This document shows positions 33,906-46,300 of a stretch of 64,000 nt of DNA, one piece after another; position 1 is the first letter of the stretch; each line of letters opens with the position of its first letter. Source of the stretch: Bagarius yarrelli (Eukaryota > Chordata > Actinopteri > Siluriformes > Sisoridae). The position numbers and the translations under genes are program-made. The notes beneath the pieces are model-generated. The model ran no database searches, was not told the origin of the DNA, and saw only the letters and a list, made by a program, of their open reading frames with translations. Location: positions 997,501 through 1,061,500 of the forward strand of contig VCAZ01000012.1 of the NCBI GenBank assembly GCA_005784505.1, given 5' to 3'.

Positions 33906-34500
33906 AACAGTTACATCACTACTCGTTCTCTCACTAAACATTTGTTTGATATTGTCTCTCTGTAGTTTATACTTTATTCTGGTCAGTTGTTGGGGACCTG
34001 AAGTGTATCCAGGGTCTTAAATGGGGTAATTATTATTAGAATTAAACCCTTTTACCCTCCGGGTATCTATGGGAGTTTGGAGGAAACCGGAGAACCTGGA
34101 ACGAACCCATATGCAGATTTATATCCAGGCAGAGCTCAGACTGACAGCACAGGGACGGGACATCTTATCACAGATTAACGTAGGTCACTACATCGGTTCA
34201 ATGTAGTTAAATAAATAGGTGAAACCACAACCACCACCACCACCACCACCCCCCCACACACACACACACACAATCTACTGACAGTTCATTTTATTTAGTA
34301 ATCTGAAGTCCTTTCTGTAATGAGTAACTAAAGTCAGTGTAATAGTGATGAACTTGGAAATGAACTATTTTAACACTTCCTCAGAATAAATCGTCCATTT
34401 TGTAGTTTATATTCGTAAACTTTGAAGTTGACTCCATAACCGGAGTGTAACTACTCTCGTTTTTCTGTGTTTTGTTTTTCTTGTCTTCATTAGTTTTTAC
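33906..34500. other. Unassigned, with one possible repeat fragment
   Basis: 34058-34145 ('atgggagtttggaggaaacc', 'ggagaacctggaacgaaccc') resembles the middle of the teleost SINE-like repeat in reverse. 34231-34271 is CCA then CA repeat. Nothing else seen. Confidence 0.4.
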
Positions 34501-34504
34501 TCTA

Positions 34505-34925
34505 TATTTTTACAATTGTCCTGTTGTGTCCTGCATTGTCTTGTCTTGTCTTGTCCATATTGCCCTGTCCTTTCTTCTCCTGTCCTGTCCTGTCCATCCT
34601 GTCCTGACTTGTCTTGTCCTGTTCTGTCTTGCCCTATCCTGTCTTGTTCTGTTCTGTCCTGTCCTGTTTTGTTCTGTTTTGACTTGTCCTGTCTTATCCT
34701 GTTTTGACTTGTCTTGTCCTGTCCTGTTCTGTCTTGTCCTATTCTGACTTGTCCTGTCCTGTCTTGTTCTGTTCTGTTCTGTCTTGTCTTGTCCTGTTCT
34801 GTATTATTCTGTTCTGACTTGTCCTGTCTTGTCCCATTCTGACTTCTCCAGTCCTGTCTTGCCTTGTCCTGTTCTGTTCTGACTTGTTCTGTTATGTCCT
34901 GTCCTATCCTGTCTTGTCATCATGT
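34505..34925. repeat. Degenerate pentanucleotide array (TGTCC/TGTCT/TGTTC)
   Basis: Period-5 array of TGTCY/TGTTY units over about 420 bp, with ACTTG and TATCC variants scattered through it. Open frames encoding SCPVL-like repeats are artefacts. Confidence 0.95.
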
Positions 34926-35124
34926 AATAAGTAAAGCATTGTGTGCAGGCAGGGCGGCAGACATGACTAACTATAATAGCATAACTAAACGTATTAAATG
35001 GATTTTATTTATTTATGTGTACATGCTGCTGCTGCTGCCACATGTTTGGCTGATTAAATAACTACATACTGTCCACGTGTCCCTAATGAAATAAATACCG
35101 AGGGTATACCCTAACGTATATCCT

Positions 35125-35440
35125 AACGTATAACGTCTCCAGGAATTACTGCGTCTCTCAGAAAGCGAGGAGAACCGGGTGGAGCGTCTCACACACCGAG
35201 TGGTTGCTTGTGGCCTCAGGCAAAAACAGACGTCAGGCTTTTAATTTCAGTCTCTGTTTGAAATGTCTCCCTCATGAGGGCCAGGAGTTATTTCACTCTG
35301 ACACACACACACTCGCGGGGGTCTGCTAACCAGGGCAAGGAGAACGCTCTGTGCTCCATTGTAATCCATTTTTACACCAAATACTTGGAACTGATGGAGC
35401 AATTCCGTCATTTTGGTCACGTTCTACTTCTTATTTCTCT
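35125..35440. promoter_or_regulatory. Candidate conserved non-coding element
   Basis: Unique, GC-balanced. Contains 'ggaattactgcgtctctcag', 'caggcttttaatttcagtct' and a bicoid-type TAATCC at 35362-35367. A short CA tract lies inside (35302-35312). Regulatory role inferred. Confidence 0.35.
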
Positions 35441-35474
35441 GTCAGTCGGGGTGAGAATCAAGTGTAGTTTATAG

Positions 35475-35508
<34 letters not shown>

Positions 35509-36354
35509 ATTAAGGCTGGTGACACCTTTCCAATGTATGTGAAATTATCTTCAGCTTTAATACGTATGTGAATAAACCACTCTGTCTCATGGTAAGGGTG
35601 GTAAGGTGGGGTTGTTTGTCCTATGATGGGACATCCTGATCAGTTTATTTATCTTAAATTCTCAAGAATCTACTAACTCTAACTATTTATACACTATTTA
35701 GTATTTAGTTCTATTGTTTATTAGAGATCGATCGATAATCGATTTTACCAATGTTTTTCCTAAGAATTTTATATCAGATATCAGTTTTATAATTTTGGAT
35801 CCACCGATTTTTAGCGCTATTATGTGGCAGTTGCACGTAAGGCCATCATTACATCACCGAATTTGAAATTTGTAATTGATTGTTTATTTCTTTTAGTTTC
35901 AGTCTTTTCTGTTTATAATGATATCTAAATAAGCGCTGTTTTGTTGTGTTTGCTGTGAGGGAAAGAAATGACGTACTGACAGTGTTACAAATAAAAACGT
36001 TGTTCAGTTTAGTTCTGAATTAAATCAATCAATAATATTTTTTTATTGATTGTTTCTGCTTTTTGCTTCTCATTTTAATTAAAAATGAAACATAACCGAC
36101 TCCTGTTGGGGTTCTGATTTTTCTCCAAGAGACGTTTTTATAGGTATTGGTGTGTTACACGTGTGTACCAATGTTCATTCACGTACGTATAACATAGCAG
36201 GAGGCGCTTTATTAAATGTGAACAGGTGGCGCTACCGGGTCATTTTTCCACCCCCACTTTGGTGTGGTTGATAAACTTTTATCAGACTTCAATTTTTACC
36301 AGATTTGATGGTGTGCAAAAGTTCATGACTTTTGAAGCATGTTTAGACCCTCAA
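35441..36354. other. Unique AT-rich sequence with (GT)n
   Basis: (GT)n at 35479-35506; the rest holds no recognisable exon or repeat. 'gatcgatcgataatcgattt' near 35726-35745 is a locally palindromic stretch. Confidence 0.4.
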
Positions 36355-36422
36355 AAATGAAGAAAAGAAGAAGAAGAGAAAGAGGAAGAAAAAGAGGAAG
36401 AAGAAGAGGAAGAAGAAGAGGG
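36355..36422. repeat. GAA/GAAGAG purine tract
   Basis: Imperfect GAAGAA/AGAGGAAGA repeats of about 65 bp, purine-only on the plus strand. Confidence 0.92.
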
Positions 36423-36959
36423 CCCTAATAAATTGTATGGTTTGGACACAGTAGTTAATGAATTTAAAGGAAAGCCATTGATGTATCTGCATTCTGATTC
36501 GAGATAAGAAATTTGAATCAATTTACAGATTCTGATCCTTCCAAATGACTCACTGAACAGATCCGAGTTTAGAGTCAGTAGGGACTTTTCCATAATATTC
36601 CACCAGAGGGCAGTCACTAAATCCCCAACACCCACTGAATCCAACGACTCATGAGTTAACACCTACGCGCTACGAGTCTGACGGATCTGATAAAGCATAG
36701 AGTTCAAATGAATCAGATGAATCAGTACCCATGATTTTGACTTTGTCTGAAAGTTTTCTAAACAACTCAGTTAGCTAACTGTTCCTGCAGTTACTAAATT
36801 ATAACTGGTTATAACAACTGTATGGCATGGGTTGCAGGTTGTTAGGTTGTTAGCATCAAGATAAATTAGCACTCAATTGATCCGAGTAAATGAAGAGAAG
36901 AATTCCTGAGTCATATAAAGGAGCTGATTATTTAACCCAGATGAATCTAGATTAGCTCA
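36423..36959. other. Unique sequence
   Basis: No repeat family. The minus-strand open frame at 36351-36662 begins in unique DNA and ends in poly-Ser from the GAA tract, so coding is unlikely. Confidence 0.35.
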
Positions 36960-37262
36960 TCTCTCATTCCGACGATGATGTCAAGCGTCAGGTTTTCACC
37001 TTAATCTGTTTACAGTAGGTTGTTTGGTGAAGCCTCGATGAGGAAGAAAGCAGGTAAGCTGAGTGCCATCGGCGTTCTGGGTTTAAGTGACAGGTAAATT
37101 ACAAGTTAAGTGAAGAACGCCGGCTTTTAACAAGAGGCTTCAGGCTCCTGCAAATCCTCCTTGGTCTCTAATCTGAATACAAAAGCCTGAAGAGGGAGCC
37201 GATTAAATTTGACCCTTGAATGAGGCGTTTGTTCTCACTGAAGTTCCACTTTTGCCAGGTTT
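36960..37262. promoter_or_regulatory. Candidate conserved non-coding element
   Basis: Unique, GC-balanced block: 'caccttaatctgtttacagt' (TAATCT plus a forkhead-like TGTTTAC near 37001-37015), 'ggtaaattacaagttaagtg', 'ctctaatctgaatacaaaag' and 'gccgattaaatttgaccctt'. Several homeodomain-type cores in about 250 bp. Followed by poly-T (37287-37309). Confidence 0.38.
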
Positions 37263-37724
37263 TCTTTTCCTTTTGTGTGTGTGGGGTTTTTTTTTTTTTT
37301 TTTTTTTTTAAATAAAAACAATAAACTCTCTCTGGTCGCTCGTTTTTCCTAGGACAAAAGGGAACACACACACACACCCCCCACGCTCCTCTTTTAGAGT
37401 ATGTCTGTTTATTTAATTGGGGGATGAAAAGGCATAATGCCGCAGCGCTATCGGCAGCACAAGGAAAACAGATCCGGCTTTCTTTAGCGGTTAGCAGAAA
37501 GCAGAGACAGGCCAGGAGAAAAGCGCTTTTTCGGGTTGTCAACGTTTTGGAGGCTTAGAGTCAGAACGATCCAGCCTCAGGACGGGGGAGTCGGGTGTTA
37601 GAGAGGCAGAGTGACTCCTGATAGAAGGGGTTTGCAGCTCAAGTCGAGCAAAATCGTCTACGCTCCTGGAAAGAGAAGAAAGATAATTGAAAGTTTCCTG
37701 TACAGTTGCAGGTGTGATTGGATT
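37263..37724. other. Poly-T then unique sequence
   Basis: A T run of about 25 (37287-37309), a CA/C tract (37366-37382), then unique DNA to 37720 that could extend the regulatory block. No gene. Confidence 0.4.
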
Positions 37725-37726
37725 TA

Positions 37727-37832
37727 ACACACACACACACACACACACACACATTGTCAGGTAAGTATCTGCAAGAAAATTTGAGTGGAGACGAGTGTTT
37801 CAAGTCTTACACTCAGGATCAGCATAATATTG

Positions 37833-37888
<56 letters not shown>

Positions 37889-37974
37889 GTGTTCTGTGAG
37901 AACCTTCACAAAGAAAAAAACAAGAAAACACCCCCACACATACACACGCACACCCACACCCACACACACACACT
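37727..37974. repeat. Opposed (CA)n and (TG)n microsatellites
   Basis: (AC)n at 37729-37752, (TG)n at 37833-37884 and imperfect CA at 37929-37972. The CA and TG blocks are mutually complementary, so a hairpin of 24 bp or more is possible. A further CA tract lies at 38087-38115. Confidence 0.95.
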
Positions 37975-38117
37975 CAGCCCTGCACAGAGATGTATGGGTG
38001 TGAATTATGGAGCGCACTGTACAACCCTAATTTTCAATAGGTTTAAATAAAGTTTGTGTATCCATGCCTTATAGTGTGATGTCTGACACACACACACATA
38101 CACACACACACACACCC

Positions 38118-38489
38118 AAAGCCCAACAAAGGGTTTTTTATCAGTAATGAATTTTGAAACACACGTCGCTGCAGAAACCAAACGCCAACAAAGTGAGATA
38201 GATGCTAGCCAATGACTGAGCGGATGTTTTTCCGAGCAGGAAGTTTTAATTGTTTTTAATAGAAATGACAGGAAACTGCAGCTTCAGTAAAAAACGATAA
38301 AAAACAGATAAAAATATTAAGATTTCCCTCAATGTGAAATTCTAATAATGAGAAAATACTTATATTCTGTCCATTTTTACATACGTAGCATTAAATGCTA
38401 TTATATTAGCCAGCGCCAACAGTGTTGTGGTAAACTGTGAGCTGTGATTCTCTCGTTTTTTTTATTTTAGTTCTTCCTTTGTCAATCTA
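38118..38489. other. Unique sequence
   Basis: Non-repetitive, moderately AT-rich. No feature recognised. Confidence 0.4.
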
Positions 38490-38527
38490 TTTTTCTCATC
38501 TCTCTCTCTCCTACTCTCTCTCTTTTA

Positions 38528-38559
<32 letters not shown>

Positions 38560-38620
38560 CTCTCTCTCTCTCTGTCTCTCTCTCTCTCTCTGTCTCTCTC
38601 TCTTACTCTCTTTCTTTATG

Positions 38621-38659
<39 letters not shown>

Positions 38660-38701
38660 TTCTATCTCTCTCTTTCTTTCTCTTACTTTTATGCTCTTAT
38701 G

Positions 38702-38735
<34 letters not shown>

Positions 38736-38755
38736 CTCTGTATTTCTCTCTCTGT
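38490..38755. repeat. (TC)n/(TTTC)n pyrimidine array
   Basis: About 265 bp of TC and CTTT repeats on the plus strand. SLSLSL-type open frames here are artefacts. Capable of triplex (H-DNA) structure. Confidence 0.96.
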
Positions 38756-38950
38756 GATGTACAGCAGCGCTGGGATTGTTTTGTCATCTGTAGCTCCTGA
38801 CTGTAATACAGGTTGGTAATACAAGTATAAGACATTCACACATACACACACTGTAATGCCCTCTTGCCCCCAGGCTGCTTCTTAACTACACTAATAAATA
38901 TAATAAATCTCTCTCTTAGTATCTGAGTGAGTTTTAGTGGCGTTTATACA

Positions 38951-38953
<3 letters not shown>

Positions 38954-38992
<39 letters not shown>
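38954..38992. repeat. (TC)n microsatellite
   Basis: About 19 uninterrupted TC units. Confidence 0.97.
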
Positions 38993-39094
38993 AGTCAAAC
39001 CCTTTCACATCACACATAATTCATAATTAAGCATCATCAAGTGAAAGCTCAGCTTCTGACATCTTCCATCATACAACCCCCCGTTGATGATCTC

Positions 39095-39393
39095 AGTTTT
39101 CTTTCTTTCTTTCTTTCTTTCTTTCTTTTTGTTACTTCTTCATTTGTTCTCTTTTGCCTTTACAGATCTCTTTTAATTTGTTGTCATTTTTTTGGTCTCT
39201 TTTCCCTCCTTCCAAAATGTTTTAATCAGTTCTTCTTCCTATTCTATTTTATTTTTTCCTAATTTCCCTTCCTTCCTTCCTTCTTTCATTTTCCCTCCTT
39301 TCCTCCCTTCACAACTTTCATCCTTACTTTTGTGTTTTTCATTTTTTTTAACCACTGTGTTGTTTTTTATGCTTTGTTGCTTCCTACTTTTTT

Positions 39394-39439
<46 letters not shown>

Positions 39440-39475
39440 TTTCTTTCTTTCTTTCTTTCTTTCTTTCATATTTTC
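39095..39475. repeat. (CTTT)n and (CCTT)n pyrimidine-rich array
   Basis: (CTTT)n at 39100-39127 and 39390-39467 with CCTT and TTTTC-rich sequence between. Pyrimidine-strand asymmetry continues that of 38490-38755. Confidence 0.93.
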
Positions 39476-39644
39476 TGGCTAGTGTCTCATCACTGCTCTT
39501 ATAGGACATTTATTAACACCTTTTAACAAGTTAGAGCTGATTAAAAAGTGAAATGTAAAAAAAAGAAATTTATTAGTAAGATGCCTCATGTTTCTGTATA
39601 TAGATAGATGGAAAGGTGATCAGAGGCAGAAGGGACACAATGAC

Positions 39645-39724
39645 CCATCTCTCTTTCTCTCTCTCTCTCTCTTTCTTTATATCTATCTCTATTCATCTAT
39701 CGCTCTCTCTCTCTCTCTCTTTCT
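39645..39724. repeat. (TC)n with TATC interruption
   Basis: TC-rich blocks flanking a short 'tatatctatctctattcatc' segment. Confidence 0.93.
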
Positions 39725-40384
39725 GCTGGTGTAATAAAAAACAAAAAGACATGAACACTCATTCGTTTTTCCCCCGAATATGGGCTGCAGGTCAGTTCTT
39801 TTAGTTTGCTATAGATGAGATATGTTATGGATTATTAATGACTTAAATAAAATAATCCTGATGTTACTTGTTATTTTAAAATCCTGACATGATGATGTCT
39901 CCAAACATACAGTTAGAAGAACAATCTAAGGTGTGAGAACCTTTTCACACTGAACGCTTGTACAAAAACTTTCAACTTACAGTCAGAAACAAAGCAATCC
40001 ACAATATAACAGCTTTAGGGCAAAACTATCTATAATACACTCTCCATCCATATCAAGTCATTATTTTTTGTCTGAAAGGAAGAATAGTGATAAAGTCATG
40101 TGATTAAACTTAATCGAAGTGACAAATCGGATGTAATTTATGTAACTTACGTAAGCTGGAATAAACCAGATGTTAGACCATGATGTTTCCTCCAAAAGCC
40201 TCCAGAGATCAAATGAATCGAACCACAATCCATCACCTCAGCCTCATTGTGGCTCCATGTTCAATCAAAGTCTCTGGATCGCCATTGTGGGACTGTTTCT
40301 TTTGGGATGTCCATCAATCCTATTGCACTGGGGATAGACTACCCCACTGGGGGCAGTGGTATCTCCAATAGTAAAAGCTCTAGA
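39725..40384. other. Unique sequence
   Basis: AT-rich DNA. About 40190-40330 ('ccagagatcaaatgaatcga', 'ggctccatgttcaatcaaag') resembles an old transposon end, but no terminal repeats are seen. No gene. Confidence 0.35.
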
Positions 40385-40552
40385 TTCTTAGTCGGAGGAT
40401 CAGGGTTCAAACCAGATTTCTGTTGGGCCCTTAAGCCAAGCTATTAAAACCCTTTCTGCTCCAAGGAGACTCTTGGTGGACACTTTACTGACCCTAACCT
40501 TCCAAGCTGGAAGAATTTCACTGTGCAGTAACGTTTATGTGACACTTTTTAC
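40385..40552 (+). repeat. SINE subfamily 2, diverged copy
   Basis: B-box region 'atcagggttcaaaccagatt', 'tgttgggcccttaagccaag', 'ctttctgctccaaggagact' and 'gaagaatttcactgtgcagt' match the subfamily at 25580. It abuts a reverse copy of the main SINE. Confidence 0.78.
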
Positions 40553-40685
40553 ATTTTTGGCATTTGGCATACACCCCTTATCCAGAGTGACTTACATTTA
40601 TCTCATTTTAGCAGCTGAGCAGTTAAGGGGTTAAGGGCCTTGCTCAGGGGCCCAGCAGGACCTACTTGCACTTTTTGGTTTTCCC
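40553..40685 (-). repeat. tRNA-headed SINE, 3' part
   Basis: 'tttttggcatttggcataca', 'ccttatccagagtgacttac' and 'ttaagggccttgctcagggg' in reverse. The head is absent. Confidence 0.9.
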
Positions 40686-40737
40686 AGAGTTTTGAAATGC
40701 CAGTGTTAATCTCTAATCCGTATTTTCTTTTTTTTGT

Positions 40738-41065
40738 CCTAAAGATGTAAAAGGAGGTCAAAAAGAATTTAGTCGCACCACAACAGATCCCAGTGCCACA
40801 TCAAATCCCATGCCAACCCGGAGGCACACAATACACAACCACCACACCGACGCCATTTCAGTCCTGCAGTTCATCAAAGCCTCATTGCTCACATCCGTTT
40901 GTTTATTATCTCCATCCAGATACAAAGCTGATTAAGCAACAAAAGATAAAGGACACTTAGCTAACAGGTTTAAGGTGGCTTTTTAGCAGGATAAAACGCA
41001 TCCCCTTTCTGCTCGGTCTCAATGCTAATTTACAACGGATTACCCGATTGGGCAGTACAGGTGGC
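40738..41065. promoter_or_regulatory. Candidate conserved non-coding element
   Basis: Unique, GC-balanced block with 'caaagctgattaagcaacaa', 'gtctcaatgctaatttacaa' and a bicoid-type GGATTA (41037-41042). No open frame of note. Regulatory role inferred. Confidence 0.36.
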
Positions 41066-41595
41066 AAGTTTTAGCTTCTGGCGTTATAACATCATGTCAC
41101 ACATGTAACACAGACAAGACAGAAAAGTTGTTAAAGTAAAGTGCTACACTGTGGCCTATATTTGCATATCAGAACCTGATTGGCTCTTCAGTTTGATGAT
41201 GCAATACTAAGTTCTCTGTCTGAAATCAGATTCTATTTACGGTAAGTAGGTACTAGATTTGAATTAGTACAAACTTTCCAACCATTAAAGAAGGATGTTC
41301 TATATACATGCTACATCCACCATGATATTGTCATCTAATATACTGATGACTTCACAACAATGGACAAGATTTAATATGACAAGTCGTCTTTCCTGTGGGT
41401 TCATGAGAGTAAACTGTCCATCATGTGCATACTTTAGAATCCAGTAGGAGGTAGTAGATCATCCAAAAACCCCTTTGCCTACTATTTTAAATACTACAAA
41501 TTTGGACATATACTTACCTGTTTTTACTTACTATATAGTAGGAAAGTTAAAATATTCTAAAAGTTATAACATTATAATAACCTCCGATAATCACC
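41066..41595. other. Unique sequence
   Basis: No repeat or exon recognised. The open frame at 41475-41693 runs into the next transposon fragment. Confidence 0.4.
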
Positions 41596-41823
41596 TCCAG
41601 ACTTCTATGCAGGTTTTCCACTTGATTGGGTCATGTGACTGTGTGGATTTGTGTTCATTCAGTTCCAATAGTATTAATGAGATCAGACACTAATGTTGAG
41701 GTGAGGAGGTCTCGGGTTGGGCTGGGGTTCCAATTCATTCCAAAGGTGTCCGGTTTTAAGGGGTTGAGTCAGAATCAGGACTCCACTCCAATCAGAACAC
41801 AGCATGTCTTCATGGAGATCTGA
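41596..41823 (-). mobile_element. Non-autonomous DNA transposon fragment, reverse
   Basis: 'gactgtgtggatttgtgttc', 'aatgagatcagacactaatg', 'ttgaggtgaggaggtctcgg' and 'acagcatgtcttcatggaga' are the reverse complement of the copy at 52140-52612. Terminal inverted repeats are missing. Confidence 0.82.
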
Positions 41824-41829
41824 GGAAAA

Positions 41830-41970
41830 ATATTTCTGGCAGTTGGCCTTATCCAGAGTGGCTTTTTTTATTCATTTGAGGGTTAAGGGCCTTTCCCAGG
41901 GGCCCAGAAGTGGCAGACTGGCGCTAGTAAAAATTAAACCCATGATCCTCTGTACCAGTCCAACATAAAA
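41830..41970 (-). repeat. tRNA-headed SINE
   Basis: 'ttggccttatccagagtggc', 'gagggttaagggcctttccc', 'aggggcccagaagtggcaga' and the B-box remnant 'aaattaaacccatgatcctc'. Confidence 0.85.
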
Positions 41971-41974
41971 TCTA

Positions 41975-42045
41975 ATTTACATTTACAGTTCAGGCATTTG
42001 GTAGACACCCTTATTCAGAGCGAATAACATTTATTTCATTTTTCT
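41975..42045 (-). repeat. SINE 3' end fragment
   Basis: 'tttacatttacagttcaggc' and 'agacacccttattcagagcg' are the tail end of another SINE copy. Confidence 0.75.
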
Positions 42046-42589
42046 TCTCCAACCGAAAGGCTAAATTAGCCTAATTTCCTGACATGTGATACAAACAGCC
42101 TTTTAATTCTGCCAAGTATGACCTTGTCATGTGCCAATAAAACACACACACACACACACTGGTGTCAGCATCCCAGCGTTATAATAATAAAGACAAATTT
42201 ACCAGAAAGAAGTCTGTTAATCTTTAAAATATTGGCAGGAGTGAGGAGGCTGAGGGTTTCAGGAGGCACTGCTGAGGCTCATCTTCTCACCCGCAGCCGC
42301 TCGGCAGGACATAGGCTTCCATGTGGAGTTTCATTAAAATGCCCACATGGTCCTAAACGCTGTGATTTGCGCCCAATTTAGGTTCGTCTTGAGCAAATCG
42401 TGCAAACACACACCTATACACACACAGGCCTCATCTGAGATACCGTTTCGTTATCTGTATCGTTATATTGAGACCATTTTCAAAATTGTTATTATAGGTC
42501 ACGTTAATACATGTTTATATACTAATAATTAGGTTAACCTGATAAAGTGACTAGCTACATAATAGATGCATTTAAAAAAAGTAAAATTT
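42046..42589. other. Unique sequence, right half possibly regulatory
   Basis: (CA)n at 42141-42159. About 42235-42400 is GC-balanced and unique ('gcacgctg'-like, 'catgtggagtttcattaaaa'), perhaps the edge of the next candidate element. No exon. Confidence 0.35.
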
Positions 42590-43145
42590 CTACGGCTTGA
42601 AGCGTCTAAACCTCCTCGAGCTCTTTAATATTTATGGTATTTATCGTGCGCCGCTCAGCTGTGTAATGTACACATTTAGCAGGACGTCGTTCTGTCGGCT
42701 TCGCCCTCGTTCTCTTGCCGCCGGTCAGTCGACCGCTTCCTCTGGCCCTGAGGGCACAGACAGTGGCGTGTGCAGATCAATCTTCCTGTGACACTTCATT
42801 TAAACTGTGTTAATGTGGACTTAGGCCTCATTACGCCTATTGGCAGGTCCTGACAGTCGCGAGGAAACGGCAGCACTTATCCATCCTCCTGGGAAACAGC
42901 TCGTATTTGAATGGACCAGATAAAGCTTATCCAAACACGCTCATGATGCTGAATAAGTCATTTCCCTTTTTTTCTCCTCTCTCTAGCCTATTTTTATTCA
43001 ACACACTCATCATTATTTCCAGTGTAATAAAGCCATGCGTAAGGATTTCTTGAAGAATCGAGTGAAGAGTGCTGTTATCAGCTAATGAGAAATCCTCCAG
43101 ACTATTATAGCATCTAAACTGCACTGTAGGCATCTGAGTCCGAAT
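42590..43145. promoter_or_regulatory. Candidate conserved non-coding element
   Basis: About 550 bp of unique sequence of mixed composition: a GC-rich core (42650-42780), 'gtgttaatgtggacttaggc', 'cctcattacgcctattggca', 'ttatttccagtgtaataaag' and 'gctgttatcagctaatgaga'. The density of homeodomain-type cores and lack of coding or repeat signal suggest an enhancer (inference). Confidence 0.4.
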
Positions 43146-43344
43146 TCATAACACACTCACGGCTCAGGTTCATCTTCAGCTTCTGCTTATGTTTTACTAA
43201 GCTCAGCTGGAGGGCTGATAGGGTTCATACACAGTTATACACTGTTACGCTGCTTATGTGTGTGTATGCTGACCACCACGGTAGAACTTAACTAACTAAC
43301 ATTATGATGAACCGTCATCCAAGAAAACATTTGCCTAATTAGGT
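43146..43344. other. Unique flank of the minisatellite
   Basis: Non-repetitive. Ends with 'ttaggtgtatattccatcca', the junction to the array. Confidence 0.4.
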
Positions 43345-46300
43345 GTATATTCCATCCATATTTACTCTGTATCACACATCCATAACTATCTATCCTTACA
43401 CTTCTCTCTATTCTATCCATATTTACTCTGTATTTACTGTATCACACATCCATACTATCTATCCTTACACTTCTCTCTATTCTATCCATATTTACTCTGT
43501 ATTTACTGTATTATACATCCATAACTATCTATCCTTACACTTCTCTCTATTCTATCCATATTTACTCTGTATTTACTGTATCACACATCCATAACTATCT
43601 ATCCTTACACTTCTCTCTATTCTATCCATATTTACTCTATTTACTGTATTATACATCCATAACTATCTATCCTTACACTTCTCTCTATTCCATCCATATT
43701 TACTCTGTATTTACTGTATCCATACCTCTATAACTATCTATCCTTACACTTCTCTCTATTCTATCCATATTTACTCTGTATTTACTGTATTATACATCCA
43801 TAACTATCTATCCTTACACTTCTCTCTATTCTATCCATATTTACTCTGTATTTACTGTATCATTATCTAATATCATATATCCATAACTATCTATCCTTAC
43901 ACTTTTTCTTCCTCTATTATCCCTATTTACTCTGTATTTACTGTGTCATACATCCATAACGATCTATCCTTACACTTCTGTATTTCCTCCATATTTCTCT
44001 GTATTTACTGTATCACACATCCATAACTATCTATCCTTACACTTCTCTCTATTCCATCTATATTTACTCTGTATTTTTACTGTATTATACATCCATAACT
44101 ATCTATCCTTACACTTCTCTCTATTCTATCCATACTTTACTCTGTATTTACTGTATCACACATCCATAACTATCTATCCTTACACTTCTCTCTATTCTAT
44201 CCATATTTACTCTGTATTTACTGTATTATACATCCATAACTATCTATCCTTACACTTCTCTCTATTCTATCCATATTTACTCTGTATTTACTGTATTATA
44301 TACATCCATAACTATCTATCCTTACTACTCTATCTTACCTCTATTCTATCCATACTATCTTACCTTGTATTTACTGTATTATATCCATAACTATCTATCC
44401 CTTAACACTTCTCTCTATTCTATCCATACTTACTCTGTATTTACTGTATTATACCATCATAACTATCTATCCTTACACTTCTCTCTATTCCTATCCATAT
44501 TTACTCTGTATTTACTGTATTTATATCCTATAATCTCTATTATATCCATTACCTTAATTCTCTCTATTCTATCCATATTTACTCTGTATTTACTGTATCA
44601 TACATCCATAAACTATCTATCCTTACACTTCTCTCTATTTTCCTATCCATATTTACTCTGTATTTACTGTATTATCATACATCTATAACTATCTATCCTT
44701 ACACTTCTCTCTATTCTATCCATATTTACTCTGTATTTACTGTATCATACATCCATCATAACTATCTATCCTTACACTTCTCTCTATCTTCTATCCATAT
44801 TTACTCTGTAATTTACTGTATCATACATCCTATAACTATCTATCCTTACACTTCTCTCTATTCTATCCATATTTACTCTGTATTTACTGTATTATACATC
44901 CATAACTATCTATCCTTACACTTCTCTCTATTCTATCCATATTTACTGTATTTACTGTATTATACATCTATAACTATCTATCCTTACACTTCTCTCTATT
45001 CCTCCATATTTACTCTGTATTTTACTGTAATATACATCCATAACTATCTATCCTTACACTTCCTCTCTATTCTATCCATATTTACTCTGTATTTCTGTAT
45101 TTACTGTATCACATACATCCATAACTATCTATCCTTACACTTCTCTCTATTCTATCCATATTTACTCTGTATTTACTGAATCACACATCCATAACTATCT
45201 ATCCTTACACTTCTCTCTATTCTATCCATATTTACTCTGTATTTACTGTATCACACATCTATAACTATCTATCCTTACACTTCTCTCTATTCTATCCATA
45301 TTTACTCTGTATTTACTGTATTATACATCCATAACTATCTATCCTTACACTTCTCTCTATTCTATCCATATGTACTCTGTATTTACTGTATCACACATCC
45401 ATAACTATCTATCCTTACACTTCCCTCTATTCTATCCATATTTACTCTGTATTTTACTGTAATATACACTCCATAACTATCTATCCTTACACTTCTCTCT
45501 ATTCCATCCATATTTACTCTGTATTTACTGTATTATATCTATCTATAACTACACTATCTATCCTTACACTTCTCTCTATTCCCATCCATATGTTACTCTG
45601 TATTTACTGTATTCACACATCCATAACTATCTATCCTTACACTTCTCTCTATTCTATCCATACTTACTCTGTATTTACTGTATTATATATCTATAACTAT
45701 CTATCCTATCACACTTCTCTCTATTCCATCCATATTTACTCTGTATTTTACTGTATTATACATCCATAACTATCTATCCTTACACTTCTCCTCTATTGCA
45801 TCCCATTTTACTCTGTATTTACTGTATCACACATCCATAACTATCTATCCTTACACTTCTCTCTATTCCATCCATATTGTACTCTGTATTTACTGTATCA
45901 TACATCTATAACTATCTATCCTTACACTTCTCTCTATTCCATCCATATTTACTCTGTATTTACTGTATTATACATCCATAACTATCTATCCTTACACTTC
46001 TCTCTATTCTATCCTCCATACTTACTCTGTATTTACTGTATTATACATCCATAACTATCTATCCTTACACTTCTCTATATTCTATCCATATTTACTCTGT
46101 ATTTACTGTATTATACATCTATAACTATCTATCCTTACACTTCTCTCTATTCTATCCATATTTACTCTGTATTTACTGTAATATACATCCATAACTATCT
46201 ATCCTTACACTTCTCTCTATTCTATCCATATTTACTCTGTATTTACTGTATCACACATCCATAACTATCTATCCTTACACTTCTCTCTATTCTATCCATA

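Noticed and set aside
36351..36662. 103-codon minus-strand open frame ending in poly-Ser
   Set aside because: The Ser run is the GAA purine tract read in reverse; the unique part has no domain.
39192..39482. F/L/S-rich frames over CTTT arrays
   Set aside because: Microsatellite translation.
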